In this document: positions 1-9,188 of the stretch, in pieces | Position numbering within the stretch: position 1 is the first letter of the stretch | Layout: each line of letters begins with the position of its first letter | Assembly (NCBI GenBank): GCA_903928685.1 | Contig: CAIYRS010000036.1 | Span: 1-64,000, forward strand | Direction of reading: 5' to 3' | Origin: an uncultured Methylococcaceae bacterium | Lineage (GTDB): Bacteria; Pseudomonadota; Gammaproteobacteria; Methylococcales; Methylomonadaceae | DNA: 64,000 nucleotides | Made by a program: the position numbers and the translations under genes | The notes under the pieces: generated by a model | The model's database searches: none | What the model saw: the letters and a program-made list of their open reading frames with translations, nothing else | Told to the model about the DNA's origin: nothing

Positions 1-30
1 AAATTTTTAAAAAACCGTAAAACGCCTGCT

Positions 31-117
31 GTAGGGTGCAATAGGCGATAGCCGTATTGCACCGCATGTTGGATTTCAAGCATCCGGCGTATTACGCTAT
101 CGCTAATACGCCCTACG
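31..117. repeat. REP-like inverted repeat pair
   Basis: The ends read GTAGGG and CCCTAC. Two GC-rich half-elements (GTAGGGTGCAATAGGCGATA and a later GGCGTATTACGCTATCGC) face each other across about 20 bases. Similar arms occur at 23371-23525. The rest of the 304 bases before the first gene shows no coding signal except an imperfect copy of the short palindrome family at about 218-246. Confidence 0.6.
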
Positions 118-304
118 ACATTGTTATCTTTTTGAAATTAAAGGTATAAATCTTTAACTTAATGGCAGTGACGCCGGAGCGTGGGAACGATAGCTAGAAT
201 AATTGATTACACGCAAGAGGAGTCAAAAAACAGGTTTTTTGATGCCATCTTTGAAAAACAACATCAGGTTGGTTTTTACCATTACCACTTAACAAAGGAT
301 AGCC

Positions 305-1825
305 TTGGCTAGCGTAAGAAAATCTTTAGTAGTTTCCCTGTTAGGAAGTTACCTGCAAATAGGGCTGCAATTAATTTCCTATTTTGTACTGGCGCGTTTG
401 TTAACGCCCAGCGACATCGGCTTGTTTTCGGTGGCGTCATCAGTTTTGGCGATTGCCCAAGTGGTTCGCGAATTTGGTGTCAGTACTTATCTGATCCAAG
501 AAAAACAATTAACCGACAACAAAATTGCCACGGCGTTTACCATCACCTTGCTGATTTCCATCAGCTTGTTTCTATTGCTGTTTTTTGTATCGCCAGCCAT
601 TGCCGCTTTTTATAAAGACGATCACTTAATTGATGTGTTTCGGTTGTTGTCTCTGAATTTTTTGGTGATCCCATTAAATTCAACCTCGTTAAGTTTGTTG
701 CGGCGGGAAATGAATTTTGTCGCCATCTTTTGGATTAACGCCATTGGCATGTTGGTCGGCTTGATTATCGCGGTCGGTTTTTCTTGGTATGGCTTTGGCT
801 ATTACAGCTTGGTTTTTTCATCCTTAGGCAATAGCTTGGCGATGGCGATAGCGATCAGTTTTTTCCGGCGGGGCGGATTATTCCATCGGCTACACTTGGG
901 CGAATGGCGCGCGGTTGTCCATTTCGGATCACAAGTGACCCTCACCAGCATAAGCAATGAATTATCCACTAGCGCCAGCGATTTGATCTTAGGCCGGGTT
1001 TTAGGGTTTGCCGCTACGGGCATCGTCAGCCGCGCCCAAGGCATTATGTACTTGTTTCATCGGGACATAACTTCTGCCATACGCAATGTGGCGTTTCCTG
1101 CGTTTGCCAACGCAAATCGGGAAAACAAAGCCATTGAGTACGATTACATTAAAGCCGTGACTATTTTGACGGTGTTTGCGTGGCCTTTTTACGGCGTATT
1201 TAGCCTGTTTCCAGTAGAAGCCTTGCGCTTGTTTTTTGGCTCCCAGTGGGATGCAGCGGGCTTGTTGGTGCCGTGGTTTTGTGCCGCTGGCGCGGTTGCC
1301 GCAAGCTGTTCATTAATTCCGGTGTTATTGCCCGCACTGGGTGGTGTTAAATATTTGGTGAAAATGCACATGATTGTTGATCCGTTGCGGGTTGGTGCAT
1401 TTGCGGCTGCCGTTTATTTTTTTAAAACCTCAGAAGCGTTCGCGATAACCTTTTTAGTGTTTTTTGTGTTCTCGACCATACTGCTGTTTTACTTTAAAAA
1501 CAAATTGTTGCCGACCGATTACCGTATGCTGTTTATCGGTTTTTTTAAAAGTTTAGCGGTTTCGCTATTCGCCTTAAGCCTGCCAGCTTTAATTTTCGCT
1601 GCCATCTATTTGGAAAACAGCGGCTACTGGCAGTTTAATCTCAGGACGGATTTTGCTTGGCTTTTTAAAACAGCCAATCAGCCGTTTCTTAATGAATGGC
1701 TATTTGTGGTTATCGGCCTATTAATGCTACCTTGTTGGCTAAGTGCATTAATACTTTTCCGGCATCCTTTGGCGGAAGAAGCCTTTTTTAAAAAACTCGT
1801 GAAAATCGGAAGAAGGCATGACTAA
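305..1825 (+). CDS. Polysaccharide flippase (MOP superfamily, Wzx-like)
   Basis: This 506-residue, very hydrophobic protein has about a dozen predicted membrane helices and the N-terminal pattern of Wzx/WzxC-type lipid-linked oligosaccharide flippases (an early LGSYLQIGLQL stretch, then LARLLTPSDIG). The likely role is moving undecaprenyl-linked repeat units across the inner membrane. The start is a TTG with AAAGGA about six bases upstream. The stop overlaps the next gene by eight bases, so it heads a co-transcribed polysaccharide operon. The substrate cannot be read from the sequence. Confidence 0.88.
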   Translation: MASVRKSLVVSLLGSYLQIGLQLISYFVLARLLTPSDIGLFSVASSVLAIAQVVREFGVSTYLIQEKQLTDNKIATAFTITLLISISLFLLLFFVSPAIAAFYKDDHLIDVFRLLSLNFLVIPLNSTSLSLLRREMNFVAIFWINAIGMLVGLIIAVGFSWYGFGYYSLVFSSLGNSLAMAIAISFFRRGGLFHRLHLGEWRAVVHFGSQVTLTSISNELSTSASDLILGRVLGFAATGIVSRAQGIMYLFHRDITSAIRNVAFPAFANANRENKAIEYDYIKAVTILTVFAWPFYGVFSLFPVEALRLFFGSQWDAAGLLVPWFCAAGAVAASCSLIPVLLPALGGVKYLVKMHMIVDPLRVGAFAAAVYFFKTSEAFAITFLVFFVFSTILLFYFKNKLLPTDYRMLFIGFFKSLAVSLFALSLPALIFAAIYLENSGYWQFNLRTDFAWLFKTANQPFLNEWLFVVIGLLMLPCWLSALILFRHPLAEEAFFKKLVKIGRRHD

Positions 1826-3041
1826 GCCAGCCACTAAAAAACCGTTAAGCAAAATCTGCTATCTGCTTAAATCGTTTCCTGAAATAAGCGAAACCTTTAT
1901 TGTTGAAGAAATGCAGTCAATGATGAATGCGGGTATTGCGGTTGATGCCATTGCCATTTACCAAGGCAATTTTGATTTACAACATCCGATTGCTGAAAGT
2001 TTTTTAAAAACCGTCGCCGTCAGCTATGTAAAGCCCGTTGCCTATCCACAAATGCTGTCTTGTTTGGCGCAATTGCTGGTAAAAAAGCCAGGCAGATGTT
2101 TTAAAACGCTGGTAAAAGCTTTGCAATCGGGTAAGGAACGCTGGCGATATTTCATCATGTTGCCTTACGCGGTTAGCGTTTTAAAACAAAATGTGGATTA
2201 TCTGCACGCCCATTTTGCCGATGAAAATTTGCAATTAGCCGAGGTTTTGTCGGAATGGACGGGTATTCCTTATGGCTTTACCGCCCATCGTTACGATATT
2301 TTTGAAACAGTGCTTGAGCAGTTATCTGAATTGGCAAATAAGGCGGCGGCTGTCGTTACCGTAAGTGAATTTAATAAGCGTTTTATGGTGGCCAATTACG
2401 CAATCGCTCCGGAAAAAATTTATGTCGCCTATAACGGCATTCGCACGGAATTATTTCAACCAAACCGCCAAGCCAATAACGCGTGTTTAAATCTAATCAA
2501 TGTTGGGCGCTTGGTTGCCATTAAAGGCCAAGATATTTTGTTGGCTGCGGTGCATCTGGTGCGTACACAAGGTTACGACGTGCAGCTGCGGATTATTGGC
2601 GAAGGCTTATTGCAGGCGGATTTAGAAGCACAAATTGCCCAATTGAAATTGCAGGATTGCGTTACCTTAATGGGCGCGCAATCGCAAAGCCAGGTTTGCC
2701 ATTATTTAGATGCGGCGGATGTTTTTGTTATGCCCAGCCGAAGTGAAGGTTTTGCCGTGGCTTGTTTGGAGGCGATGGCGATGAAATTGCCTGTTATTGC
2801 CAGCAATGTTACTGGCTTTCCAGAAGCGGTAAGCGATTATGAAACCGGGATTTTGGTGGAAGTTGAAAACCCTGCCATGCTTGCCGAGGCCATTATTTGG
2901 ATGATAAAGCATCCTGAACAACGCTTGGAAATGGGCAAAAAAGCGCGCGAAATAGTCGAAACCAAATTTACCCGTACACAAGTGACCAATGGTTTAATAA
3001 ATTACTGGCAACAATCAATCCAAAACGAGGGGCTTTTATGA
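1818..3041 (+). CDS. Glycosyltransferase family 4 (WcaL-like)
   Basis: A 407-residue GT-B fold enzyme. The N-terminus (YLLKSFPEISETFIVEEM) is typical of colanic-acid-type WcaL/AmsK transferases. The C-terminal donor-binding domain carries the retaining GT4 EX7E motif at Glu310 and Glu318 (SEGFAVACLEAMA). It probably adds a sugar from a nucleotide-sugar donor to the growing repeat unit at the cytoplasmic face. It overlaps the flippase gene upstream and has an ATGA overlap with the methyltransferase gene downstream, indicating translational coupling. Donor and linkage are unknown. Confidence 0.88.
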   Translation: MTKPATKKPLSKICYLLKSFPEISETFIVEEMQSMMNAGIAVDAIAIYQGNFDLQHPIAESFLKTVAVSYVKPVAYPQMLSCLAQLLVKKPGRCFKTLVKALQSGKERWRYFIMLPYAVSVLKQNVDYLHAHFADENLQLAEVLSEWTGIPYGFTAHRYDIFETVLEQLSELANKAAAVVTVSEFNKRFMVANYAIAPEKIYVAYNGIRTELFQPNRQANNACLNLINVGRLVAIKGQDILLAAVHLVRTQGYDVQLRIIGEGLLQADLEAQIAQLKLQDCVTLMGAQSQSQVCHYLDAADVFVMPSRSEGFAVACLEAMAMKLPVIASNVTGFPEAVSDYETGILVEVENPAMLAEAIIWMIKHPEQRLEMGKKAREIVETKFTRTQVTNGLINYWQQSIQNEGLL

Positions 3042-3862
3042 ATACGCCAACCAAAGCGAAGGCAAATTTCCAGCATGTTTTGCCTGCCGCCAATTTAATT
3101 AAAGGCCGTCATCCATTTATTGTGGATTTTTGCAGGGATAAAAAAGTGCTGCACATCGGCTGCGTAGATGCGGGCATTATGGAAGAACGCTTCCAAAATA
3201 ATGAGCTGTTGCATCAAAAATTGGCGCAGGTGTCACCGTTTTTATACGGCGTCGATATTGATGTGGAAGGCATTGAATTTCTTAAAAATAATGGCTTTGA
3301 TAATTTATGGGTCATGGATATTTGCGATCCTAAGCAACAAGCGGCTTTAGCCAATATCCAATTTGATGTCATTATTTTGAGCGAAGTGATTGAGCATTTA
3401 AATAACCCAGGCTTAATGCTGGATGCGATCAAACAGCTGATGGCTAAAGATACTGCGTTGTTAATTTCTGTGCCCAATGCCTTCGCCGCTAAAAATATCT
3501 GGAACATGATAAAGCGGCAGGAATATGTGCATCCTGACCATAACTATTATTTTTCGCATGTCACTTTTGCCAATGTGCTGACCAAATCCGGCTTAGCTGT
3601 GCAGGAAAATTATATCTATGCGTTCAACCCAGTAGCGTTTAAACGCAGCCACAATATCGTCAAATCCAGCTATTGGTATTTGCATAAGCGTTTTGAGGAG
3701 TCCTCTGCAAATTGGCTGCTGTTCTTAAAAAATATCGGCTTAGATTTTGTTAATGACGTGAAAGCCTTGCCAGAAAATTTATTGAGTTGGTTTTTATATA
3801 AAAGGTCAGGATTTTTTGGCGATGGCCTGATGGCTATTTGTAAGTTATCTGAGCGTAACTAA
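3038..3862 (+). CDS. Class I SAM-dependent methyltransferase
   Basis: A 274-residue protein with a Rossmann methyltransferase core. Motif I is KVLHIGCVDAG (residues 36-46), an acidic residue follows strand 2 (YGVDID), and FDVIILSEVIEHL is the motif common to Methyltransf_11/23 proteins. It starts inside the stop codon of the preceding glycosyltransferase (ATGA). The position within the glycosyltransferase run suggests methylation of a sugar or of a chain end during polysaccharide assembly. The target is inferred from context only. Confidence 0.82.
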   Translation: MNTPTKAKANFQHVLPAANLIKGRHPFIVDFCRDKKVLHIGCVDAGIMEERFQNNELLHQKLAQVSPFLYGVDIDVEGIEFLKNNGFDNLWVMDICDPKQQAALANIQFDVIILSEVIEHLNNPGLMLDAIKQLMAKDTALLISVPNAFAAKNIWNMIKRQEYVHPDHNYYFSHVTFANVLTKSGLAVQENYIYAFNPVAFKRSHNIVKSSYWYLHKRFEESSANWLLFLKNIGLDFVNDVKALPENLLSWFLYKRSGFFGDGLMAICKLSERN

Positions 3863-3875
3863 ACAAGGCAAGCAT

Positions 3876-4991
3876 ATGGACTTAAAAATAGGCTTAGTGG
3901 CGCGTTGCTTAAACACCGCGCATATTCGGGGGATGGGTAAATACGTCTATGAATTGCTGCGCCAAACCCAGCCTCAAGATAATTTGCATTGGCGGTTATA
4001 TGCCGACAATGTCCACGAGCAAATGGTCGTGCCTGAAGAAGCCCACGCGGCTTTGGACGTGTTTGAATTTAAAGGCGACCGCTTCCATTTTTGGGAGCAA
4101 TTGGGTTTGCCTTTGCACGCCAAAAAACACGCAGTGGATGTGTTGCATTGCACCGAAAGCACCTTGCCGTTGTGGCAGCCGAAACCGACTGTGGTCACCG
4201 TGCATGACACTTTGATGTGGGATGAGGCGTTTGAGGGCGTGGTCGCTAATACTTATTTCAACAAACTATTGCCTGCGGCGATGGCGAAATGCGCGGCGGT
4301 TATCACCATCAGCGAATCATCAAAAAATGATATTTTAAAAAAATGGCCTGCGTTAGCCAGCAAGCTGACGGTAATCCCGCATGGAATTGATGACAGTTAT
4401 TTTCTTGAAGGCGAGTTTGCCGTTCCAGCAAGCCTTCGCAGCCAAATTGCCGATGCGCCATACATTGTCTATTTGGGCGGGCCGATGGAGCGCAAGCGCT
4501 TTGCTTGGGCTTTGGAGATTTTTGCCCATTGTCGGCACAGGCCGCTGAAATTAATCGCTTGTGGCTTTGGTGCCGATGCCCGCCGCGAGGCCGCCGATAA
4601 CTTGCCACATGAATTGCGCGATGATGTGTTATTTGCCGATTATTTATCCGATGCCGATTTGCTGGCCTTGTATAAAAATGCCCAAGCGGTGCTGTATCCA
4701 ACCCTGTACGAAGGTTTTGGCTTTCCGGCAATAGAAGCACAAGCCGCAGGCACGCCCGTTTTGTTTAGCGCTTTAGGCAGTCTTACCGAATTGATTGGGC
4801 CATTGGCGATGGTGTTGCCGCCTTATGACCGCGATGCGTGGACGCAAGCTTTAGATGAAGCCTTAGCATTGGGTGATTTGCGTATCGCCAAAGCCGAAGC
4901 CGCCAAAACGTGGGCGAGCAAATTTACTTGGTCGGAAAGCTACCATAAACATCTGGCGGTTTATCGCCAAGCCGCTAACTTAATCCCGTAA
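3876..4991 (+). CDS. Glycosyltransferase family 4
   Basis: A 371-residue GT-B enzyme. It has an early MGKYVYELL acceptor-side helix, a central VTVHDTLMWDE segment, and the C-terminal donor motif YEGFGFPAIEAQAAGTPVL with the EX7E glutamates. It lies 13 bases after the methyltransferase on the same strand, within the polysaccharide operon. It likely transfers a hexose, possibly mannose-like, to the lipid-linked intermediate. The family assignment is firm and the sugar is not. Confidence 0.87.
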   Translation: MDLKIGLVARCLNTAHIRGMGKYVYELLRQTQPQDNLHWRLYADNVHEQMVVPEEAHAALDVFEFKGDRFHFWEQLGLPLHAKKHAVDVLHCTESTLPLWQPKPTVVTVHDTLMWDEAFEGVVANTYFNKLLPAAMAKCAAVITISESSKNDILKKWPALASKLTVIPHGIDDSYFLEGEFAVPASLRSQIADAPYIVYLGGPMERKRFAWALEIFAHCRHRPLKLIACGFGADARREAADNLPHELRDDVLFADYLSDADLLALYKNAQAVLYPTLYEGFGFPAIEAQAAGTPVLFSALGSLTELIGPLAMVLPPYDRDAWTQALDEALALGDLRIAKAEAAKTWASKFTWSESYHKHLAVYRQAANLIP

Positions 4992-5000
4992 TCGTTTTTT

Positions 5001-5963
5001 ATGACTACAGCATCTGGCATTTCCGTCATTATTTGCACTTGGAACCGCTCTGCGATCTTAAAGCAAACCTTGGATTCACTGGCTTTACATCAAGGTTGCC
5101 AAGCGTTGGATATTGACGTGGTGGTGGTCGATAACAACTCCAGTGACGATACCCGTGAGCTGGTCGAAAGCTATATCGCCAATTGGCCTTTGGGAACCTT
5201 GCGTTATGCTTTTGAACCCCGTCAAGGCAAGCAATTTGCCTTAAATCTTGGTATCCAAGTCACCCGCAATCCTTTGCTGGCTTTTACCGATGACGATATT
5301 TTGTTTCCGGTGGATTGGCTGGCGAAAGTGCATCAGGTTTTTAAAGATGAAAGCGTAGATTTGGCAGGCGGCAAAACCGAATTAATCTGGCCTGATTCCG
5401 GCAAACCCCGCTGGTATCATCCCACTATGCTGGCGATACTCGCGGGTGTTGATCTTGGCGATGAAAAAATGCCAGCCCCTGCCGATTATGCGCCAGCGGG
5501 CAGTAATTTAATCGCTAGACGAAGCTTGTTTGAACGCATTGGCGGCTATTCTGAGCAACATTTTCGGCATATGGATTATGAATTCGGTATGCGTAGTCTT
5601 AGGGAAGGCGCACAGGTGCTTTATGATCCGGCTTTGGTAGTGTTTGCACCTGTTGACGCATCTTGTTTAACGCCGCGTTATTTTCGGCGTTGGTCGTTTA
5701 AAGCGGGTATAGCCACTGAAATTTCAGCAACGGATAAAGCATTGTTGTTAGTGCCGCGCTGGATGTATCGGCAATTACTTGAAGATGCGCTGTTTTTGGT
5801 GCTGCGAATTTTTCGCTATCCCGATGCGGATTTATTTAACCGGGAATTACGCATTTGGCGGGTGTTGGGGCTGATTAGTAGCCGTTGGTATATTAAATAC
5901 CGCCCAGGACAGTACTTAAAATGGCGGGAAAATGTTTCCCAAAAGAAAAAGAATTTGTATTGA
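5001..5963 (+). CDS. Glycosyltransferase family 2
   Basis: A 320-residue GT-A enzyme. The N-terminal ISVIICTWNR strand and VVVDNNSSDDT nucleotide-binding turn are followed by AFTDDDILFP, the DXD-type metal/donor site. A later HFRHMDYEFGMR segment matches the acceptor/catalytic region (ED-like). The last third is basic and amphipathic and may contact the membrane. It begins nine bases after the previous gene and ends the plus-strand polysaccharide run. A hairpin with a T-run follows at once. Confidence 0.87.
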   Translation: MTTASGISVIICTWNRSAILKQTLDSLALHQGCQALDIDVVVVDNNSSDDTRELVESYIANWPLGTLRYAFEPRQGKQFALNLGIQVTRNPLLAFTDDDILFPVDWLAKVHQVFKDESVDLAGGKTELIWPDSGKPRWYHPTMLAILAGVDLGDEKMPAPADYAPAGSNLIARRSLFERIGGYSEQHFRHMDYEFGMRSLREGAQVLYDPALVVFAPVDASCLTPRYFRRWSFKAGIATEISATDKALLLVPRWMYRQLLEDALFLVLRIFRYPDADLFNRELRIWRVLGLISSRWYIKYRPGQYLKWRENVSQKKKNLY

Positions 5964-5968
5964 TGGCG

Positions 5969-6007
5969 GGTGTTGTCTGCTGTTCACGAACAACACCGTC
6001 ATTTTTT
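5969..6007 (+). terminator. Probable rho-independent terminator
   Basis: The arms GGTGTTGT and ACAACACC enclose a smaller TGTTC/GAACA pairing. A TTTTTT run follows a few bases later. It lies in the 48-base gap between two convergent glycosyltransferase genes and should end the plus-strand polysaccharide operon. Confidence 0.5.
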
Positions 6008-6011
6008 CGCA

Positions 6012-6962
6012 TCAATCGCGTTGATTTTTAATAAGTGCGGTAATCAAAGCCACGGCTTTAACGGCAAGATAAGGATAAAAACGCACTTGTTTCAGCAGAT
6101 GGGTGAGGGCAAATTGGCGGTTGCCTGCTTTGTAATGTTGATAAGCAAAATCAAAATGGATATTGGCTAGCAATTGCTGCATTTGCGCTTTTGAGGCTTT
6201 GTTGCCGTCTTGGCCTTGATAACCCCATTGCTTAATCGCCCGTTGGATAACTTTTGCCCGATAGCAAATCGGTAATGGTTGTTTGTTAACCAAGCTTTCG
6301 GCATGGATTTTATACAGCGATAACGGCGTTATCAGTTTATCGATTTTGGTCAACCGCGATAATCTCAGCCACAGGTCGTAATCTTCACCAATTCGCAGGG
6401 TTTCATCAAACAAACCCAAGCTGGCAAGCAGCTCGCTGCGAATCATGATGGCGCTGGTATGGATGACGCAATCATGCAGCAGCGGCATATAAACCCAGCC
6501 GGAAAATGCGGGGTCAATTTCAGGGGAATTGTTGCTTACTTCAGCGATTACCGATGTTGGCGGCGGGAAGTTGCCGTTGTTGTCGCTATGCCATTCATGC
6601 CATGCCGCATAAACAGCGCCTGTTTGCGGATGGGTATCAAGATAAGCAACTTGCAACGCCAATTTGTCTTTTACCCAATAATCATCGCTATCAAGAAAGG
6701 CAATAAATTCGCCGTTAGCTTGTTTTAATCCGGTGTTTCTTGCCGCCGCCGCGCCTTGGTTGGCTTGTTGGATTAAACGGATTTTGCCTTGCTCAGCAAG
6801 CGGTTGCAGGATTTTGACAGTATCGTCACGCGAGCCATCATCAACAACCAGGATTTCCACTAAGGGATAATGCTGTGCAAACACACATGCGAGGGTGTCT
6901 TCGATATAGTTTGCACAGTTATAGGCAGGGATAATAACGGAAACAAGGCGATTAATTGCCAT
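6012..6962 (-). CDS. Glycosyltransferase family 2
   Basis: A 316-residue GT-A enzyme. It has the classical VSVIIPAYNCANYIEDTL start, EILVVDDGSRDDT, and EFIAFLDSDDYW, the DXD site. A later GEDYDLWLRL segment carries the ED acceptor-side motif. It is on the opposite strand to the operon before it and follows the TPR protein gene by four bases, so those two are probably co-transcribed. It is probably another polysaccharide- or lipopolysaccharide-building enzyme of unknown specificity. Confidence 0.88.
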   Translation of the reverse strand: MAINRLVSVIIPAYNCANYIEDTLACVFAQHYPLVEILVVDDGSRDDTVKILQPLAEQGKIRLIQQANQGAAAARNTGLKQANGEFIAFLDSDDYWVKDKLALQVAYLDTHPQTGAVYAAWHEWHSDNNGNFPPPTSVIAEVSNNSPEIDPAFSGWVYMPLLHDCVIHTSAIMIRSELLASLGLFDETLRIGEDYDLWLRLSRLTKIDKLITPLSLYKIHAESLVNKQPLPICYRAKVIQRAIKQWGYQGQDGNKASKAQMQQLLANIHFDFAYQHYKAGNRQFALTHLLKQVRFYPYLAVKAVALITALIKNQRD

Positions 6963-6966
6963 CAGC

Positions 6967-7668
6967 CTAATCCGCCCATTTCCCTAGCGAGGTCAATTTG
7001 TTCCGTAAGCCCGGCGGTGCGCGTTTGTCGCGGTAAGCTTTTTTGGCGTATTTTAAGGCGTTGTCGTAATCCTTCATGTCCAACATCAGCAAGCCATAGG
7101 AATAAGCCAGTTTTTCTGATTCGGGATCCAAAAACAGCGCTTTTTCATAAAACTTTTTAGACTCGTTAAATTTATTGAGCTTTCGGAAGTAATAGGCATA
7201 CAACGAATAAGTCGCCGGATCTTCAGGGCTAAAATGGATGGCGCGTTGCAGATAGCATTCAACCGGGGTTGTTAATAAGTTATTGTTGTCTTTGAAAGAG
7301 ATCAGATTTTTATTCAGTTTCAGCTGAAAATTGATAATGCTCAACAAGGCGCGATGATGGTTTGGTACAGCCATTAGCGTATAATTCAAATCGCCGCCAA
7401 GATAACCTTCTTGACCTCTAATATGATTCTCAACGTTGGCAGTAAAATGATGTTCTTCAACAATTGGGATTTTGCCTTTTTCTGAGGGTTTTGAATAATC
7501 ATAAGGGCCATACCAATTGGCTCCGTCACTGCCAGAACACGGCCTTTCTTGAAAATCCAAACCCACCCACGGTGCTTTGTTACCCGCCATGCACAAGCTT
7601 GGCAACAGGCATAAGGCTAAAATTAGCGGATGTAAAAAAAGTATAGGCATTGGGTGTTTCATAATCAT
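6967..7668 (-). CDS. Secreted or periplasmic TPR-repeat protein
   Basis: 233 residues. The first 28 form a signal peptide (hydrophobic ILFLHPLILALCLLPSL, then CMAG, which could also be a lipobox). The middle is not recognised. The C-terminal 100 residues contain two to three tetratricopeptide repeats (DPATYSLYAYYFRKLNKFNE, then the next unit SEKLAYSYGLLMLDMKDYDN). TPR proteins usually scaffold other proteins. This one lies four bases upstream of a glycosyltransferase, so a role in polysaccharide assembly is an inference. Its promoter side abuts the first large structured repeat. Confidence 0.7.
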   Translation of the reverse strand: MIMKHPMPILFLHPLILALCLLPSLCMAGNKAPWVGLDFQERPCSGSDGANWYGPYDYSKPSEKGKIPIVEEHHFTANVENHIRGQEGYLGGDLNYTLMAVPNHHRALLSIINFQLKLNKNLISFKDNNNLLTTPVECYLQRAIHFSPEDPATYSLYAYYFRKLNKFNESKKFYEKALFLDPESEKLAYSYGLLMLDMKDYDNALKYAKKAYRDKRAPPGLRNKLTSLGKWAD

Positions 7669-7703
7669 GGCAGGAGCTGTGTTTATAATAGGTTTTTAGG
7701 TAA

Positions 7704-8087
7704 TTGACGTTACGCAGTAACGCGTTTTTCCCGTTTGCCGCGTCGAGCACCGGAGTATTTGTCGGGAACAGCCCGAAGGGGTGCGGCATGGATGCCGCAC
7801 GGCGGCAAAGGGGCAGGAAGCCCCTTTTGCCGTCCCCCGACAAATACCCCACTGGGCACAAGTGCGAGGAGCGCAAGACATTAGCGGTAATCGGGCCGCC
7901 TTTTCTTTGGTTACTTGCTTTTGACCGAAAATTGCTCCTGCATTTTCGCCATTCGCCACATCCTTGTGGCTTGCGGAGCAAAAGAAAGTAACTCGCCTTC
8001 GGGTGCGAGAACCCGATTTAAAAAATCGTCGCGATAGCGACTCACTTATTTATTTTCATATCGCAGAAAATGTCTGCGCAACGTAAC
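7704..8087 (+). repeat. Structured dispersed element, copy A (long form)
   Basis: This is a 384-base member of a four-copy family (others at 11113, 34600 and 39834). It has inverted termini (TTGACGTTAC and ACGTAAC), a 12-bp stem GTATTTGTCGGG with CCCGACAAATAC, and internal hairpins (GTGCGGCAT/ATGCCGCAC; GGGGC/GCCCC). A GTTACTT...AAGTAAC stem has a loop expanded by about 50 bases relative to the short copies. It ends in a CGCAGA/TCTGCG hairpin. Open frames across it are not conserved between copies, so it is judged non-coding. It fills the gap between two divergent genes. Confidence 0.85.
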
Positions 8088-8113
8088 TTAGTTAACTTTA
8101 CCAACAAACGTCT

Positions 8114-9178
8114 ATGTATACCTTAATAACCGATGCTGATGCGTTTTCTAAGTTAACAGAAACTGCCCAGATTTTAAAACAACACCAAAGCAGTTTTTTT
8201 ATGAATGCCGCTTGGTATCAAAATTTTATTGATACCGTTATCAGCAAAGATGGCGATAGCTGCGTTTTTATCTACAAAAATAACGGCGACCCCGATAATT
8301 TTGCCATGCTGCCGTTAACCCTTAAACAAGGCAATCAACCAGGCTCATTGCAAAGCTTAACAAACTATTATTCCCCCGTGTACGGATTTATCCCCAGCAA
8401 GCCAGAAGCCTCGGTTTTGCAAGCCTGTTTTAAGGCGATTGCCGACTTAAAGCGCAATTGGGATACCTTAGAATTACGCCCACTGGCTTATGAAGATGTC
8501 TTTTTCGCCAAATCCTTGCTCAACCCATTAAAAACACCGTCTATCCCGTTTTTTTGCTTTGGCAATTGGTATCTGCCGATTGAGGGACGGTCATTTGCCG
8601 ACTACTTTGCCAGCTTATCATCACAGGTTAAAAATACCGTTAGCCGCAAAACCAAAAAATTCCTCAACACACCGACTGCCGAAATTGAGATATTAACGCA
8701 GCTAAGCGATGTACCTACCGCAATCCAAGCTTTTGAGCAGGTTTACCAATCCAGTTGGAAACAGCCAGAGCCGTATCCTGAATTTATGCCAGGGCTAATC
8801 CGCATCGCCGCTGAGCAAGGTTGTTTGCGTATGGGTGTGGCATCTTTGGATGGCGTACCGATTGCCGCGCAACTTTGGATAGTTGCCGATAATGCCGCCT
8901 ATATCTTTAAACTGGCTTACGACGAAGCCTATAAATCCTACTCAGCGGGTTCGGTGTTGACCGCTAAACTAATGGAACAGGTAATTGATGTCGATAAAGT
9001 CGAGGTAGTTGACTACTTATGCGGCGATGACAGCTATAAAAAAGATTGGATGTCGCATCGCCGGGAACGCTGGGGATTGCTGGTGTTCAATCTGGCAAAC
9101 GGGCGCGGAATCATGCGCTTTTGCCAAGAAATGCCCAAATATTGGTTAAAAACCCTTATCAACAAACTAAAAAACTAA
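8114..9178 (+). CDS. GNAT-type acyltransferase (FemAB/BioF2-like)
   Basis: 354 residues. The C-terminal half matches the acetyltransferase_6 fold: an FEQVYQSSWK helix, MGVASLDGVPIAAQLWIVAD, YIFKLAYDEAYKSYSAG, and a final VVDYLCGDDSYKKDW segment. Such proteins occur beside exosortase A genes and are thought to acylate or aminoacylate a carrier or sugar. It stands ten bases upstream of the acyl carrier protein gene, which suggests that the carrier supplies its acyl group. The substrate is unknown. Confidence 0.78.
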   Translation: MYTLITDADAFSKLTETAQILKQHQSSFFMNAAWYQNFIDTVISKDGDSCVFIYKNNGDPDNFAMLPLTLKQGNQPGSLQSLTNYYSPVYGFIPSKPEASVLQACFKAIADLKRNWDTLELRPLAYEDVFFAKSLLNPLKTPSIPFFCFGNWYLPIEGRSFADYFASLSSQVKNTVSRKTKKFLNTPTAEIEILTQLSDVPTAIQAFEQVYQSSWKQPEPYPEFMPGLIRIAAEQGCLRMGVASLDGVPIAAQLWIVADNAAYIFKLAYDEAYKSYSAGSVLTAKLMEQVIDVDKVEVVDYLCGDDSYKKDWMSHRRERWGLLVFNLANGRGIMRFCQEMPKYWLKTLINKLKN

Positions 9179-9188
9179 GCCTTCGTTT

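Noticed and set aside
6870-7160. Plus-strand frame over the glycosyltransferase and TPR genes
   Set aside because: It is antisense to two well-supported genes and carries no domain.
7580-8000. Several open frames across the large repeats, on both strands (also at 11119-11378, 34571-34905 and 39830-40213)
   Set aside because: They follow repeat structure, are disrupted by length differences between copies, and have no start-site signals. Pairing, not coding, is conserved.
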